DNA from: Nannocystis pusilla
GTDB lineage: Bacteria; Myxococcota_A; Polyangia; Nannocystales; Nannocystaceae
Direction of reading: 5' to 3'
Length of the DNA: 64,000 nt
Assembly (NCBI RefSeq): GCF_026626665.1
Contig: NZ_JAPNKE010000002.1
Coordinates: forward strand, 104,501-168,500
The position numbers were made by a program, and so were the translations under genes. Every line of letters starts with the position of its first letter. The first letter of the stretch is position 1. Positions 48,101-57,576 of the stretch are shown here, piece after piece. A model generated the notes under the pieces. It made no database searches. It saw only the letters and a list, made by a program, of their open reading frames with translations, and was not told where the DNA came from.

Positions 48101-49230
48101 TCAGGCCGCCTTGCGCAGCTCGGGCTCGTGCCGGGCCGTTCGCCGCTGCTTCAGCGACGCCGCCAGCCGCGCCGTCAGGGTGCGCTGGCCGGCGGTGCGC
48201 TGGCGCTCGAGCAGCAGGGCGACCGCGCGGCGCTCCTCCAGCCGCAGCGCCTGGTAGGCCTTCGGCCCGCGCAGCGAGGTCGGCAGCGGCGCCCCGTCCT
48301 CGTAGGCCTCGAGCACCGACGGGTGGACGTAACACTTGCGGCACACCGTCGCGGTGTTGCCGAGGCAGCCGGCGACCTGCTCGATCGCCTTCGTGACCGC
48401 CTGCTTGCGCCGGCCCTTCTGCTCCGGGCGGGGGCTCGCCACAGCTCCTGGGCGGCCAGCACCGTGCCGGCGAACGTGCGGAAGTCCTTGGCGCTGAACT
48501 CGCTGCCGGAGCAGGCGCGCAGGTAGGCGTTGACGTCGGCCGAGCCGATCGCGTGGTGGGTGCCGGCGTGGTCGTAGAACTGGAACAGCTCCTGGCCGGG
48601 CACGTCGCGGCAGCTGCGGACGATCTTGGCCAGGCGGGCGTCGTCGACGGCGACGCGGTGCTCCTTGCCGCTCTTGCCGCGGAAGCGGAACTCGATGTGC
48701 TCGCCGTGGATCCGCACGTGGCGGTCGCGCATCGTCGTCAGCCCGTACGAATCGTTGGTGTGCGCGTATTCGGGGTTGCCGATGCGGATGTGCGTGGTGT
48801 CGAGCAGGCGCACCACGGCGGCGAGCACCTTGTCGCGGTCCAGCTCGTGACGGCGGAGGTCGCGGTCGACGCGGGCGCGGATCGCCGGCAGCGCCGCCGC
48901 GAACGCCAGCATGCGCTCGTACTTGGTGCTGTCGCGGACCTCTCGCCAGCGCGGGTGGTAGCGGTATTGCTTGCGGCCGCGGGCGTCGCGGCCGACCGCC
49001 TGGATGTGCCCGCGTTCATCGGGGCAGATCCACACCTCCGTCCAGGCCGGCGGGATCGCCAATCGGCGGATGCGCGCCAGCACCTCCGCGTCGCGGAGCG
49101 GGCGGCCCTTCGGATCGCGGTAGGAGAAGCCGTGGCCGGTGCGGCGGCGACGGATGCCCGGCTGCGCGTCGGTCACGTAGACGAGCCCGGCGTCGTCGGC
49201 GCAAGTGTGGGCATCGAGAACGGCGCTCAT
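48101..49230 (-). CDS. DNA topoisomerase IB, poxvirus-like (frame broken near 48435)
   Basis: About 376 residues after correction. N-terminal domain with DPKGRPLRDAEVLARIRRLA and IPPAWTEVWICPDERGHIQA; catalytic domain with GLTTMRDRHVRIHGEHIEF, FRFRGKSGKEHRV, GSEFSAKDFRTFAGTVLAAQ and a C-terminal NTATVCRKCYVHPSVLEAY carrying the active-site Tyr. The frame changes in a run of five G at 48430-48434 between the catalytic core and the Tyr segment. It relaxes supercoils by a 3'-phosphotyrosyl intermediate. Such enzymes are present in many soil bacteria beside, and dispensable next to, gyrase. Confidence 0.88.
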
Positions 49231-49401
49231 GGTGCTTCGAGCGTGTCGTGATCGGCGGGCCCGCGCCGGTCCTGGCGAAGCGGCGCCGCGGAGGTCTCGC
49301 GGGCGGGCTCGCGGCGCCGCTGGGCCCGGACGGGTCGCAATGTGCGCAGCGACCTCGGCTGCGCTTGCCCTGCGAACGACTGCGAACATCGTTGAGTTGA
49401 G

Positions 49402-49779
49402 ATGATGCCGCCCATCTTGTTGGTGGAGGACGACGACGACATCCGCGACGCGGTGGCCGAGCTGCTGCGCGACGAGGGGTACGACGTCCACGGGGTCGAC
49501 AACGGCGAGAAGGCGCTGGCCTACCTCCACCAGGCCGCGCGCGAGCCGTGCCTGATCTTGCTCGACCTGATGATGCCGGTGCTCGACGGCTGGCAGGTCA
49601 TCGACCGCCTGCGCGGGCAGGACCGCCTGCTCGCGCTGCCGGTGGTGGTGATGTCGGCCGCGTCGCCGAAGACGGCGCCGCCCGACGTGGCCGCCTTCGT
49701 GCGCAAGCCGATCGACCTCGATCTCCTGCTCGGGCTGGTGAAGCGATACTGCGGGCGACCGGTGGATGGACCCTATTGA
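49402..49779 (+). CDS. Stand-alone CheY-like response regulator
   Basis: 125 residues, a single receiver domain: acidic pocket LLVEDDDDIRDAV, phospho-acceptor Asp in ILLDLMMPVLDGW, signalling Ser/Thr in VVVMSAAS and Lys in AAFVRKPIDLD. No output domain, so it acts through a partner. Starts ATGATG at 49402. The next gene, 400 bp on, is an ATP-grasp ligase; no kinase is adjacent. Confidence 0.9.
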   Translation: MMPPILLVEDDDDIRDAVAELLRDEGYDVHGVDNGEKALAYLHQAAREPCLILLDLMMPVLDGWQVIDRLRGQDRLLALPVVVMSAASPKTAPPDVAAFVRKPIDLDLLLGLVKRYCGRPVDGPY

Positions 49780-50177
49780 TTCGCCCGCGGAACGGCGTGT
49801 CGATCGCTCCGGACGGTGTACGCAATTGCAACAGCGCGTCCTCCGCCCGGCGCTCGTGGGCCGTGCCGCCATGGGCGCGAAGCCGCACCGGAGGTCACCG
49901 CAAGCCTGACCCGCGGACCGCCGGCCGGCGACTCGCCGCGGCGCTCGCGGGCGCGTCGCGGGTTCGGCCCCGTCCGCCGGTCCTGGCGAAGTTTTTTCTT
50001 TCCCCCGGCGACGAAGTGGCTATGGTTGCGACCCGAGAGCGTCACATTGGAACCTCCGGGTGCATCGTCCTTGATATCCCCTGCCGCCGGCTGCGGCTCA
50101 GCGGCCATTCGCGGGTCGGCATCGTCTACTTCCCCGGTTTCTCCGGTCTCTCCGATTTCGGGCCGGGCGGAGGTCGC
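49780..50177. other. Intergenic region before the ATP-grasp pair
   Basis: About 400 bp without a supported gene. A short pyrimidine-rich stretch (TTTTTTCTTTCCCCC at about 49992) stands out. Likely promoter region for the two ATP-grasp genes. No repeats noticed. Confidence 0.45.
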
Positions 50178-51229
50178 ATGCGGCTCGGCTTGACCTACAA
50201 CCTCAAGCCCGAGGCCGGTCCGTCGCCCGGCGACCCGATCGATCGCTTCGAGGAGTTCGACTCGGTCGACACCGTCGACGCCATCGACCGGGCCCTGCGG
50301 GGGCTCGGCCACGAGGTGGAGCGGCTGGGGTGGGGCGAGCCGCTGCTGGCGGCGCTGGCGGAGCGTCCGCCGGAGCGGCGCATCGACGGCGTGTTCAACT
50401 TCGCCGAGGGCGTGGGCGGTCGCGGGCGCGAGTCGCAGATCCCGGCGGTGCTCGAGGTGCTGGGGATCCCCAACACCGGCTCGGGCCCGTTCGCCCTGGC
50501 GCTGGCGCTCGACAAGGGGGTCGCCAAGATCTTCGCCGCGGCCCACGGCATCCGCACCGCCCCGTTCCAGATCGTCGGCGCCGACGAGGCGCTGGGGCCG
50601 GTCGCGCTCGCCTATCCGCTGTTCGTCAAGCCGGTGGCCGAGGGCTCGTCGATGGGCATCCGCAAGGACTCGGTGTGCCACGACGAGGCCGCGCTGCGCG
50701 AGCGGGTGGCCCGGCTGCAACGCGACTACCGCCAGGCCGTCCTGATCGAGGAGTTCCTGTCGGGCGACGAGTTCACGGTCGGGGTGGTCGGCAACGGCGC
50801 CGCGGCCGAGGTCGTCGGGGTGATGCAGGTGACCCCGCGCGAGGCGAGCGGCGAGGACTTCGTCTACTCGCTCGAGGTCAAGCGCGACTACCTCAACCAG
50901 GTCCGCTACGTCATGACCGACGAGCTGCTGCAGTCCGGTCGGCTCGACGCGGCCCGGCTGGCCGCCATCCGCGGGCTCGCGCTCGACGTGCACCGCGTGT
51001 TCGGCTGCCGCGACCTGTCGCGCATCGACATCCGCTGCGACCGCCGCGGCGACCCCAACTTCATCGAGGTCAACCCGCTGCCGGGGCTGCACCCGGTCAG
51101 CAGCGACCTCGTCATCATCGCTCGCGGCCACGGCTGGAGCTACGAGCAATTGATCGGCCGCATCCTCGGCGCGGCCACCCAGCGCTGGTTCAGCCCCGAC
51201 CGCCCGCAATCGAACCCCCCGAACATTAG
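50178..51229 (+). CDS. D-Ala-D-Ala-ligase-like ATP-grasp enzyme 1
   Basis: About 350 residues. ATP-grasp motifs: GSGPFALALALDKGVAKIFA, PLFVKPVAEGSSMGIRKDS (nucleotide and phosphate-binding loop), IEEFLSGDEFTVGVVG, and FIEVNPLPGLHPVSSDLV with the metal-binding Glu and Asn. The N-terminus (RLGLTYNLKPEAG) is not the Ddl-type start, so this is a carboxylate-amine ligase of the Ddl superfamily but not clearly a peptidoglycan enzyme. The frame runs on into the next gene; if the six C at 51215-51220 are really seven, it stops at TAG 51227-51229 after SNPPEH, upstream of the next ATG. I take that end. Confidence 0.78.
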
Positions 51230-51259
51230 CGAATTGGTCCTCGACCTCGCCGGAGCCCC

Positions 51260-52299
51260 ATGCGGATCGCCATCACCTATCACGTCGCCCCCCTCTCCGA
51301 TCCGCCCGCCGCGCTCCTCGGCGCGCCCGAGCTCGCGGCCACCGCCCGCGAGGTCCACGCCGCGCTGGCGCCGGACCACGAATGCGTGCTGGTGCCGGTC
51401 GGCGACTCGGTGCCCGCCGCGCTCGCGGCCGTCCGCGCGGCCGCGCCCGACGTCGTGTTCAACCTGTGCGAGGGCGCGGTCGGCCGCACGCAGTTCGAGG
51501 CCCACCTGGCGCTCGGCCTCGACATGCTGGGCATCCCTTGCTGCGGCTGCGACGCGGTGACCCTCGCGCTCTGCCAGGACAAGCCGTTCGTCAAGCAGTT
51601 CCTGCGCCAGACCGGCGTGCCGACCCCGGCCGGCTTCGCCGTCGCGCCCGGCTGCTCCGAAGAACATGTCCTCGAGGACATTCGCGATTGATCGCCCGCG
51701 CCGCCTCGGGCCGGGTCATCGTCAAGCCGGCGCGCGAGGGCGGGGGCGTCGGCGTCGACGCGGGCAGCGTGTGCGGCGACGCCGAGTCGGCGCTGGCGCG
51801 CGCGCGCCAGGTGTGGGCCCGCCACTACCAGCCCGCGCTCGTCGAGACCTTCGTCGACGGGCCCGAGTACAACCTCGCGCTCTACCACGCCGGCCCGCGC
51901 GGCCTCGTCGCCTTGCCGCCGGGACAGATCGTGTTCTCGCCGGCGCTGGCGCCCGAGCGGCGCGTGGTCGGCTGGACCGCCAAGTGGGACGTCGCCTCGG
52001 GCGAGGCGCAAGAGACGGTGAGCCGGATCGTCGCCGACCTCGACCCCGCCATCCACGCCGAGCTCCTCGCGGTCTGCACGCGCGCGGCCACCCTGCTCGG
52101 CATGACCGGCTACTGCCGCTTCGACCTCCGCCTGGCCGGCGGGGCGGTCCAGGTCATCGACGTCAACGCCAACCCCGACCTCGGCTCCGGCTCCGGCTTC
52201 CGCAACGCGCTGGCCGCCGCCGGCATCCCGTTCGCCGATTTCCTCGCCGAGCTGATCGCCGTGCGCACGCCCGCGGTTCGCCTGGCCCCCGCGGCCTGA
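51260..52299 (+). CDS. D-Ala-D-Ala-ligase-like ATP-grasp enzyme 2 (frame broken near 51687)
   Basis: About 346 residues once a base is restored near 51684-51691, where the frame changes immediately after a palindromic unit (51651-51682). Motifs: VVFNLCEGAVGRTQFEAHLA, TLALCQDKPFVKQFLRQTGV, SGRVIVKPAREGGGVGVDAG, ALVETFVDGPEYNLALYH and VIDVNANPDLGSGSGF. Same superfamily as gene 1, which it follows by about 30 bp. A tandem pair of Ddl-like ATP-grasps is typical of small-peptide or amino-acid-ligase pairs that build short peptides or modify amino acids. No carrier protein or transporter is beside them. Confidence 0.78.
51651..51682. repeat. Two palindromic units inside ATP-grasp gene 2
   Basis: Tetramers at 51651 (GCTG), 51665 (CATG) and 51679 (CATT), exactly 14 nt apart: GCTG-CTC-CGAA-GAA-CATG-TCC-TCGA-GGA-CATT. 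The reading frame of the gene is lost a few bases later. Confidence 0.7.
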
Positions 52300-52612
52300 C
52301 GCGGCGTTCGAGCCGCCCTCGCGTCGAGCTGCGACGGGCCGGCGAGGCCGACGAGCGAGGTCACCGAAGCGTGGCGGGCTGAACGGTCGCGGCGACGCGG
52401 GCCTGGCGGACTCGCGGACGCGTGCGGGCGGCTCGACCGCTCGGTCGCGGCGCTCCCGCACGTCGCTTCCGTGCCGCCCGCGCCGGGCTGACCGGCGACC
52501 CGTGCGGTCGTTCCAGAGCTCGCCGCTGCTGCGCCTGGGCTGCGAGCCATCGGCTTCGGAGCCGCGCGGCTTGAGGGGGCTCCCCGGGTGGGTGATACTC
52601 CGCCCGCCGCGC
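52300..52612. other. Intergenic region, no gene seen
   Basis: About 310 bp, high GC, no gene on either strand, no clear repeat. Confidence 0.4.
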
Positions 52613-53683
52613 ATGCCTCCTCGACGTCCCTCGATCGCTGCGAGCTCGGTGGCGCTGGCGCTGGTGGCCGGCGCGTGTCGCCTCGCCCCGCCGGCGATGC
52701 CCGGCAAGGACGTGGCGGCGCACGCCGAGGAGGAGGCGACGGGCCGCGGGCTGCGGGCCGCCGAGGCGCAGGCCCAGGAGGCTGTCCGAAAGGCCAGGGA
52801 GGCCGATACCGCGGCGACGGTCGCGTTGGAGGCCGCCGAGGCCGCGGCCGACGCCGACGCCGCGACGCACCAGCAGGAGGGCGAGCGCTACGCCCAGGCG
52901 ATCGCCGAGGCCCGCGCGGGCGCGCCCGGCTGCACCCTCGCGGTCGAGCGACTGATCGCGCTGCGACGCGAGCTCGCCGCGTACGTGTCCGAGCCGGAGC
53001 GCGACGCCGCGATCGCGGGGCTCGAGCCGTGCCGCAAGGCCGCCGTGAAGCTCCGCCGTCAGCACCACGAGAAGGCGCAGCGCGAGCTGCCGCGCGGGGC
53101 GGCGAAGGACGCGGTCGCGGCCGCGCTGCGCGACGAGGGCCTCGCCGATCCGTGGGTCCCGGTGTCGTCGGGGGCATTGCCTACACCTGGCCGAAAGGAC
53201 AGCCCTCCGGACGCGCTGGCGAAGCTGCGCGGCGACGCGACCGCCGCGGCGCAGGCGGTGGACGCGGCCGAGGCCGACCTCGAGCGCGCGAAGCAGGGCG
53301 TGGCCGCCAGCGAGGCTCGCCTGGTCGAGCTCGACCAGGCCGACGACGCGCGCGAGCAGGCGTGGCGCGGCGAGATGCAGCGCTCCGGCAATCGCTACCT
53401 CGCGGTGGCCGGGGCGGCGGGCGCGGTCACGTTGGTCGGGCTCGGCGTCGGCTTCTTCTTCATCGCCCGCGGCGACGCGATCACATCCGAGAAGATAGCG
53501 TTCGAGACCCGAGCCGAGCGCGAGGAGGCGAGCAGGCACGCGCGCACGAGCAGCCTGGTCGGCTTCGCGGTGGCCCTGCCGTTCGCCGTCCTGGGCGTCG
53601 TCGCGGCTCACTACGGGCTGCGCCGCCACGCCGTGGGCAAGCGGATCGCGGCGACCGGCTCCGGGCTGATGATCCGGTTCTGA
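52613..53683 (+). CDS. Coiled-coil lipoprotein with two C-terminal membrane helices
   Basis: 356 residues. Signal with lipobox LVAGAC, then a long Ala/Glu-rich coiled coil (AEAQAQEAVRKAREADTAAT and similar), a short Pro-containing break, a second coil, and a C-terminal hydrophobic pair (LAVAGAAGAVTLVGLGVGFF and SLVGFAVALPFAVLGVVAAH). Two units of the CATG palindrome family lie inside (52781 and 53186), the second coding for the Pro-rich break. Family not recognised; a periplasm-spanning or envelope-tethering role is conceivable. Confidence 0.65.
   Translation: MPPRRPSIAASSVALALVAGACRLAPPAMPGKDVAAHAEEEATGRGLRAAEAQAQEAVRKAREADTAATVALEAAEAAADADAATHQQEGERYAQAIAEARAGAPGCTLAVERLIALRRELAAYVSEPERDAAIAGLEPCRKAAVKLRRQHHEKAQRELPRGAAKDAVAAALRDEGLADPWVPVSSGALPTPGRKDSPPDALAKLRGDATAAAQAVDAAEADLERAKQGVAASEARLVELDQADDAREQAWRGEMQRSGNRYLAVAGAAGAVTLVGLGVGFFFIARGDAITSEKIAFETRAEREEASRHARTSSLVGFAVALPFAVLGVVAAHYGLRRHAVGKRIAATGSGLMIRF
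52781..52798. repeat. Palindromic unit inside the coiled-coil gene
   Basis: GCTG-TCC-GAAA-GGC-CAGG; 14-nt geometry. Confidence 0.5.
53186..53203. repeat. Palindromic unit inside the coiled-coil gene
   Basis: CCTG-GCC-GAAA-GGA-CAGC; 14-nt geometry. Confidence 0.5.
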
Positions 53684-53872
53684 TGCAGGCCCGCGCCGGG
53701 CGCGTGGCGCTGCGATTCGCTGCACCCAGCGTCCGCGCGTCCGCGAGCTGCGGACATTCCCCGATCGATCATCCCACCACGTCTTTCGGACGGAGCCACG
53801 TTCGGGCGGCCGCGAACGGCGGTCGTGACGCCGCTCGCTTGTTGGGCGTGTTCGCAGGTTCAGCCTGTCGAC

Positions 53873-55261
53873 ATGCGTCACGTCGCCGCCCTGTTCATCG
53901 CCCCGATCCTCGCCGGCTGTCCCGACCCGCAGGCCGGAGCAGGTACCACCGAGGACGCAGTCGGCACGACGACCACGGGGCCCGTCGCGACCTCGACCGG
54001 CGACGACGAGCCGACCTCGACCAGCAGCGGGACCGGCTCTGCGGCCACCGGCAGCGGCGGCGAGACCACCGGCGAGCCGCCGGCGACGACCGGCGAGCCC
54101 GAGTCGCCGACCACCGGCGAGCCGGCGTGGCAGCCGAAGGACTGCCCGGGCTTCTACGCCCAGGACCGCTTCCCCACGGTGGAGCTGCAGATCGATCCGT
54201 CCGAGTTGGCGGAGCTCGAGCAGGAGTGGGCGATCGCCGACGACAACGACTTGCAGGAGCACCCGCTGCTGAGCTTCAAGGTCGACGACACCGTGATAGC
54301 GAATGCCTCGGTGCGCCTGCGCGGCAACGCCTCGCACTGGCACGACCAGAAGAAGATGCAGTTCGAGGTCTCGTTCAACACGTATGACAAAAAGGGCCGG
54401 TTCGAGGGCCTCAAGCACGTGCTGTTCGACGCCGCCGAGTACAACCGCAGCTTCCTGCGCGATCGCCTGGCGCTGGCGATCCTGCGCGACGTCGGGCTCG
54501 CGGCCCCGTGCGCCAACAACGCCCGCGTCGTCCTCAACGGCGCCTTCTACGGCCTCTTCACCAACATCGAGAAGGTCGACAGCGAGTTCCTCGAGCGCAA
54601 CTTCGAGGACCCGCGCGGCAACCTCTACAAGCGCGGCGGCGGCGGCTCGGGCTGGGACAAGAAGACCAACGAGGAGGACCCGAGCGAGGCCGACGTCGAG
54701 CAGCTGAACGCCGCCGACACGGTCGACGACCTGCGCGCGGTGATGAACCTCGAGCAGGCGCTGCTCGAGTGGGCGACCGAGGCGGTGATCCCCGACCGCG
54801 ACGGCGCGTGGGGCGGGGGGCTCAACCAGTACGTCTACAACGACCCCAGGACCGGCTTCGTCGTCATCCCGTGGGACCTCGACGACACCTTCACGCGCCT
54901 CGAGCCCGACACCGACCCGTACACGTACATCAAGGAGAACCACCACGGCCGGCCGTTCTACGACATCGCCACCGCCGACCCGGTGTGGTTTCGCCGCTAC
55001 GTCGACGCGATCGCCTTCGCGGTCGACACCGGCTACGACGTCGCGGTCCTGCAGGGCCGCCTCGACGCCTGGGCCGCGCAGATCGCCGACGCCGCGGCCG
55101 ACGACCCCAACCGGCCGTTCACCCTCGATCAGCACCAGGACCAGGTCGACGACATGCGCGAGTTCGTGGCCGAGCGCCGGCTGTTCCTCGACCACTGGCT
55201 CGATTGCTGGCAGAGCGGCGGCGTCGACGGCGATCACGACGGCAAGTGCGACGGCGCGTGA
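53873..55261 (+). CDS. CotH-family lipoprotein
   Basis: 462 residues. Lipoprotein signal with lipobox ILAGC, then about 70 residues of Thr, Ser, Gly and Pro (repeated TTGEP). The body has CotH-kinase features: FPTVELQIDPSELAELEQEW, VRLRGNASHWHDQKKMQFEV, RDRLALAILRDVGLAAPCAN, LNGAFYGLFTNIEKVDSEFL, ending with the acidic WDLDDTF that binds metal in CotH. CotH proteins phosphorylate surface proteins in spore coats and are common in myxobacterial secretomes, where the role is unproven. The C-terminus GVDGDHDGKCDG suggests a small calcium-binding end. Confidence 0.85.
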   Translation: MRHVAALFIAPILAGCPDPQAGAGTTEDAVGTTTTGPVATSTGDDEPTSTSSGTGSAATGSGGETTGEPPATTGEPESPTTGEPAWQPKDCPGFYAQDRFPTVELQIDPSELAELEQEWAIADDNDLQEHPLLSFKVDDTVIANASVRLRGNASHWHDQKKMQFEVSFNTYDKKGRFEGLKHVLFDAAEYNRSFLRDRLALAILRDVGLAAPCANNARVVLNGAFYGLFTNIEKVDSEFLERNFEDPRGNLYKRGGGGSGWDKKTNEEDPSEADVEQLNAADTVDDLRAVMNLEQALLEWATEAVIPDRDGAWGGGLNQYVYNDPRTGFVVIPWDLDDTFTRLEPDTDPYTYIKENHHGRPFYDIATADPVWFRRYVDAIAFAVDTGYDVAVLQGRLDAWAAQIADAAADDPNRPFTLDQHQDQVDDMREFVAERRLFLDHWLDCWQSGGVDGDHDGKCDGA

Positions 55262-55283
55262 GCCCGGCTATGCTGGCCCGGCG

Positions 55284-55778
55284 ATGGCGAGGCCGCGCGA
55301 GCGAGAGGGCAGGGACGTCGTCACGGACGCGCTGGCGCTGGTGCGCCCGGGCCTGACCGGCTTCGGCGGCAGCCACGACCCGCGCTGGGACCTGGCCGCG
55401 TTCCGCACCGCCTGCCACGCGATGGTCCGCGCGGCGCCTCGCACGACCCTCGGCCCCTGCGAGGGCCCGCACGCGACGGCCGAGTACTACCGCGCCCGCG
55501 TCGATCACGAGGGCCGGCCGCTGTGGCTGCTGCTCAACGCGATGCAGCCGGTGCTGGCATTCGCCGAATGGAGTGACCGCCTCGATTATCGGTTCGTCGA
55601 CGCGCCCGCGCTGGCCGCCGCGTTCTTCGGCCCGCACGAGCTCGCCGGCGCGGCCGAGCTCGAGACGCGGCTGACGCCGCAGGACTGGCAGAGCCGCCTC
55701 GACGGGCCCGAGCTGGCGCAGGCGAACCACTGGCGACCCGAGCGCGTCGGCGACTACGTGTTCTGCTGGTGGGATTGA
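55284..55778 (+). CDS. Hypothetical protein
   Basis: 164 residues, ATG start 22 bp after the CotH gene, so perhaps the same operon. No signal peptide or membrane helix. Trp-rich (RWDLAAF, PLWLLLNAMQ, FAEWSDRLDY, QDWQSRL, NHWRPERVGDYVFCWWD). Not recognised. Bases coding for its final ERVGDY segment recur twice downstream (55816 and 55866). Confidence 0.6.
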   Translation: MARPREREGRDVVTDALALVRPGLTGFGGSHDPRWDLAAFRTACHAMVRAAPRTTLGPCEGPHATAEYYRARVDHEGRPLWLLLNAMQPVLAFAEWSDRLDYRFVDAPALAAAFFGPHELAGAAELETRLTPQDWQSRLDGPELAQANHWRPERVGDYVFCWWD

Positions 55779-56257
55779 CGGCTCGCCGGCGGGCGCGGGC
55801 GACTCGAGCTCGAGCGCGTCGGCGACGACGCGATGGACCGGCTCGCTGCAGGCGCGGGCGACTCGAGCGCGTCGGCGACGGTGGGACCGACCGGCTCGCT
55901 GCAGGCGCGGGTGCGTCGGCGGGCGCGTGCGTGCGAGGGCGGGCTCCTGCGCGGGCGGCGAACGGGCGCTTGGGGGCGAGCGGCCGCGGCTTTGCGCGCG
56001 CGCTCACATGTCCTCGGGGACATGTGAGTCAGCCCGCTCGGGGTCTGCCTCGTCCCAATCACCACAGTCTCCCGCGGCGACAATAGGGTGTGTACCCGGC
56101 GGTGATTTCGTCGCGGCGCTCCGGGGCTCGCGCGCGCGCAGCGGTTGCCGCGCGTGTCCCTGGCCAGGCCGAGGCCGGCTCGCGCGGGCGGTCGCGGGCG
56201 CGCGCGTGGCCGCCGGAGTCCGTCGATTCTGCGGCGGGGATGTGCTACGTGGGGCCA
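55779..56257. repeat. Intergenic region with direct repeats and a CATG hairpin
   Basis: About 480 bp without a supported gene. Near 55791-55911 a roughly 60-bp unit (GGGCGACTCGAG ... GCGCGTCGGCGACG ... GACCGGCTCGCTGCAG) occurs twice and shares GAGCGCGTCGGCGAC with the end of the previous gene. At 56007-56024 a perfect unit CATG-TCC-TCGG-GGA-CATG is present. Also holds the promoter of the P450 cluster. Confidence 0.6.
56007..56024. repeat. Perfect CATG palindrome unit
   Basis: CATG-TCC-TCGG-GGA-CATG: seven-base arms that pair completely around a 4-nt loop; upstream of the P450 gene. Confidence 0.75.
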
Positions 56258-57493
56258 ATGCTGGAAGCGAGCGCCCCGTCCGAGTTGAAGTTCGATCCGT
56301 TCGACCCCTTGTTCGTCGAGGATCCGTATCCGACCTTCCGTCGATTCCGCGAGGAGGCGCCGATCTACGCGTGGGACCACGTCAAGGGGCACATCGTGTT
56401 CCGTTATCGCGACGTCATGGCCTTGATCCGCGACCCGCGGCTCGGCACCGATCCGACGCTCGGCGGCGGCTTCTCGCCCGAGCTGCGCGCGGCCTGGCCC
56501 GACTACGTCGCCGTGCGGGAAAACGACCTGTTCATGATGCGGCCCGAGGCCCACGCGCGGGTGCGCAAGCTCGTCACCCCGCTGTTCGGGCCGCGCCAGC
56601 TCGAGGCGCACCGGCCCCGCGTCGCCCAGATCATCCAGGAGGTGCTGGCCAAGCTGCCGGAGCGCGGCGTCATCAACGTGTTCCGCGACTTCGCCCAGAC
56701 CTATCCGGTGCGCGTGATCGCGGCGATGCTCAACATCCCGTCCGGCCTCGAGGCCGAGTTCCTGGCCTTCGCCGACGCGCTCATCGCCACCATCTTCCCC
56801 GGCCTGTCGCCGGAGCGGTTCGCCTCGTACATGCCGGCGATCTCGCGCGGCCGCGAGATCGTGCGCGCCGTGATCGCCGACCGCCGCGCGCATCCGATGG
56901 AGGACGACCTGATGACCCACCTCATCAGCGCGTGCGACGACGCCGACCGCCTGAGCGACGGCGAGCTCGAGTCGCTGATCGGCGGCCTCCTCGTCGGCGG
57001 CTCCGACACGACGGTGCACCTCACCACCTACGCGATCCTCGAGCTGCTGCGCCACCCCGACCAGCTGGCGCTCCTGCGCGCGGAGCCGTCGCTGGCCCGC
57101 TCCACGCTCGACGAGACGCTGCGCTACAACGCGTTCGGCCGCGGCGGCGGGCTCACCCGCTTCGTCGAGGAGTCGTTCAGCTGGAACGGCGTCGAGTTCC
57201 ACCGCGGTCAGCCGCTGTTCCTCAATACGCAGAGCGCCCTGCGCGACCCCGAGTTCGTCGCCGACCCCGACGTCTACGACATCCGCCGGCGCACCAATTC
57301 GAGCCCGTGGTTCGGCCACGGCCCGCATTTCTGCCTCGGCGCCTCGCTCGCGCGGCTCGAGGCCGAGACCGCGCTGCAGCAGTTCCTCGCCCGCTACCCG
57401 ACGCTCGAGCTCGCGGGCAAGCCGGTGTACGGCAACCACCCGATCTTCCGCGACATCCTCGACCTGCCGGTGCGCGTCGCCGTCGCCGACTAG
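56258..57493 (+). CDS. Cytochrome P450
   Basis: 411 residues, soluble bacterial class. Canonical motifs: I-helix GGSDTT (about 247-252), ExxR as ETLR (about 286-289), and the heme loop FGHGPHFCLGASLAR with Cys about 359. The sequence is complete with no N-terminal anchor; an ATG 18 bases upstream (56240) is possible. P450s oxidise small molecules or peptides with NAD(P)H-derived electrons; no ferredoxin gene lies beside it. It is the first gene of a same-strand set with a cysteine desulfurase, a methyltransferase, a small peptide and an adenylating enzyme (gap of about 80 bp to the next gene), which suggests a role in a biosynthetic cluster. Confidence 0.92.
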   Translation: MLEASAPSELKFDPFDPLFVEDPYPTFRRFREEAPIYAWDHVKGHIVFRYRDVMALIRDPRLGTDPTLGGGFSPELRAAWPDYVAVRENDLFMMRPEAHARVRKLVTPLFGPRQLEAHRPRVAQIIQEVLAKLPERGVINVFRDFAQTYPVRVIAAMLNIPSGLEAEFLAFADALIATIFPGLSPERFASYMPAISRGREIVRAVIADRRAHPMEDDLMTHLISACDDADRLSDGELESLIGGLLVGGSDTTVHLTTYAILELLRHPDQLALLRAEPSLARSTLDETLRYNAFGRGGGLTRFVEESFSWNGVEFHRGQPLFLNTQSALRDPEFVADPDVYDIRRRTNSSPWFGHGPHFCLGASLARLEAETALQQFLARYPTLELAGKPVYGNHPIFRDILDLPVRVAVAD

Positions 57494-57576
57494 CGCGCGA
57501 GTTCGTCGGCCTCGCGCGGGCACGCGCGGGCCGGCGCGCTTGAAGGGCCCACGCCTGGCCCGTACAGTGCTCTGCG

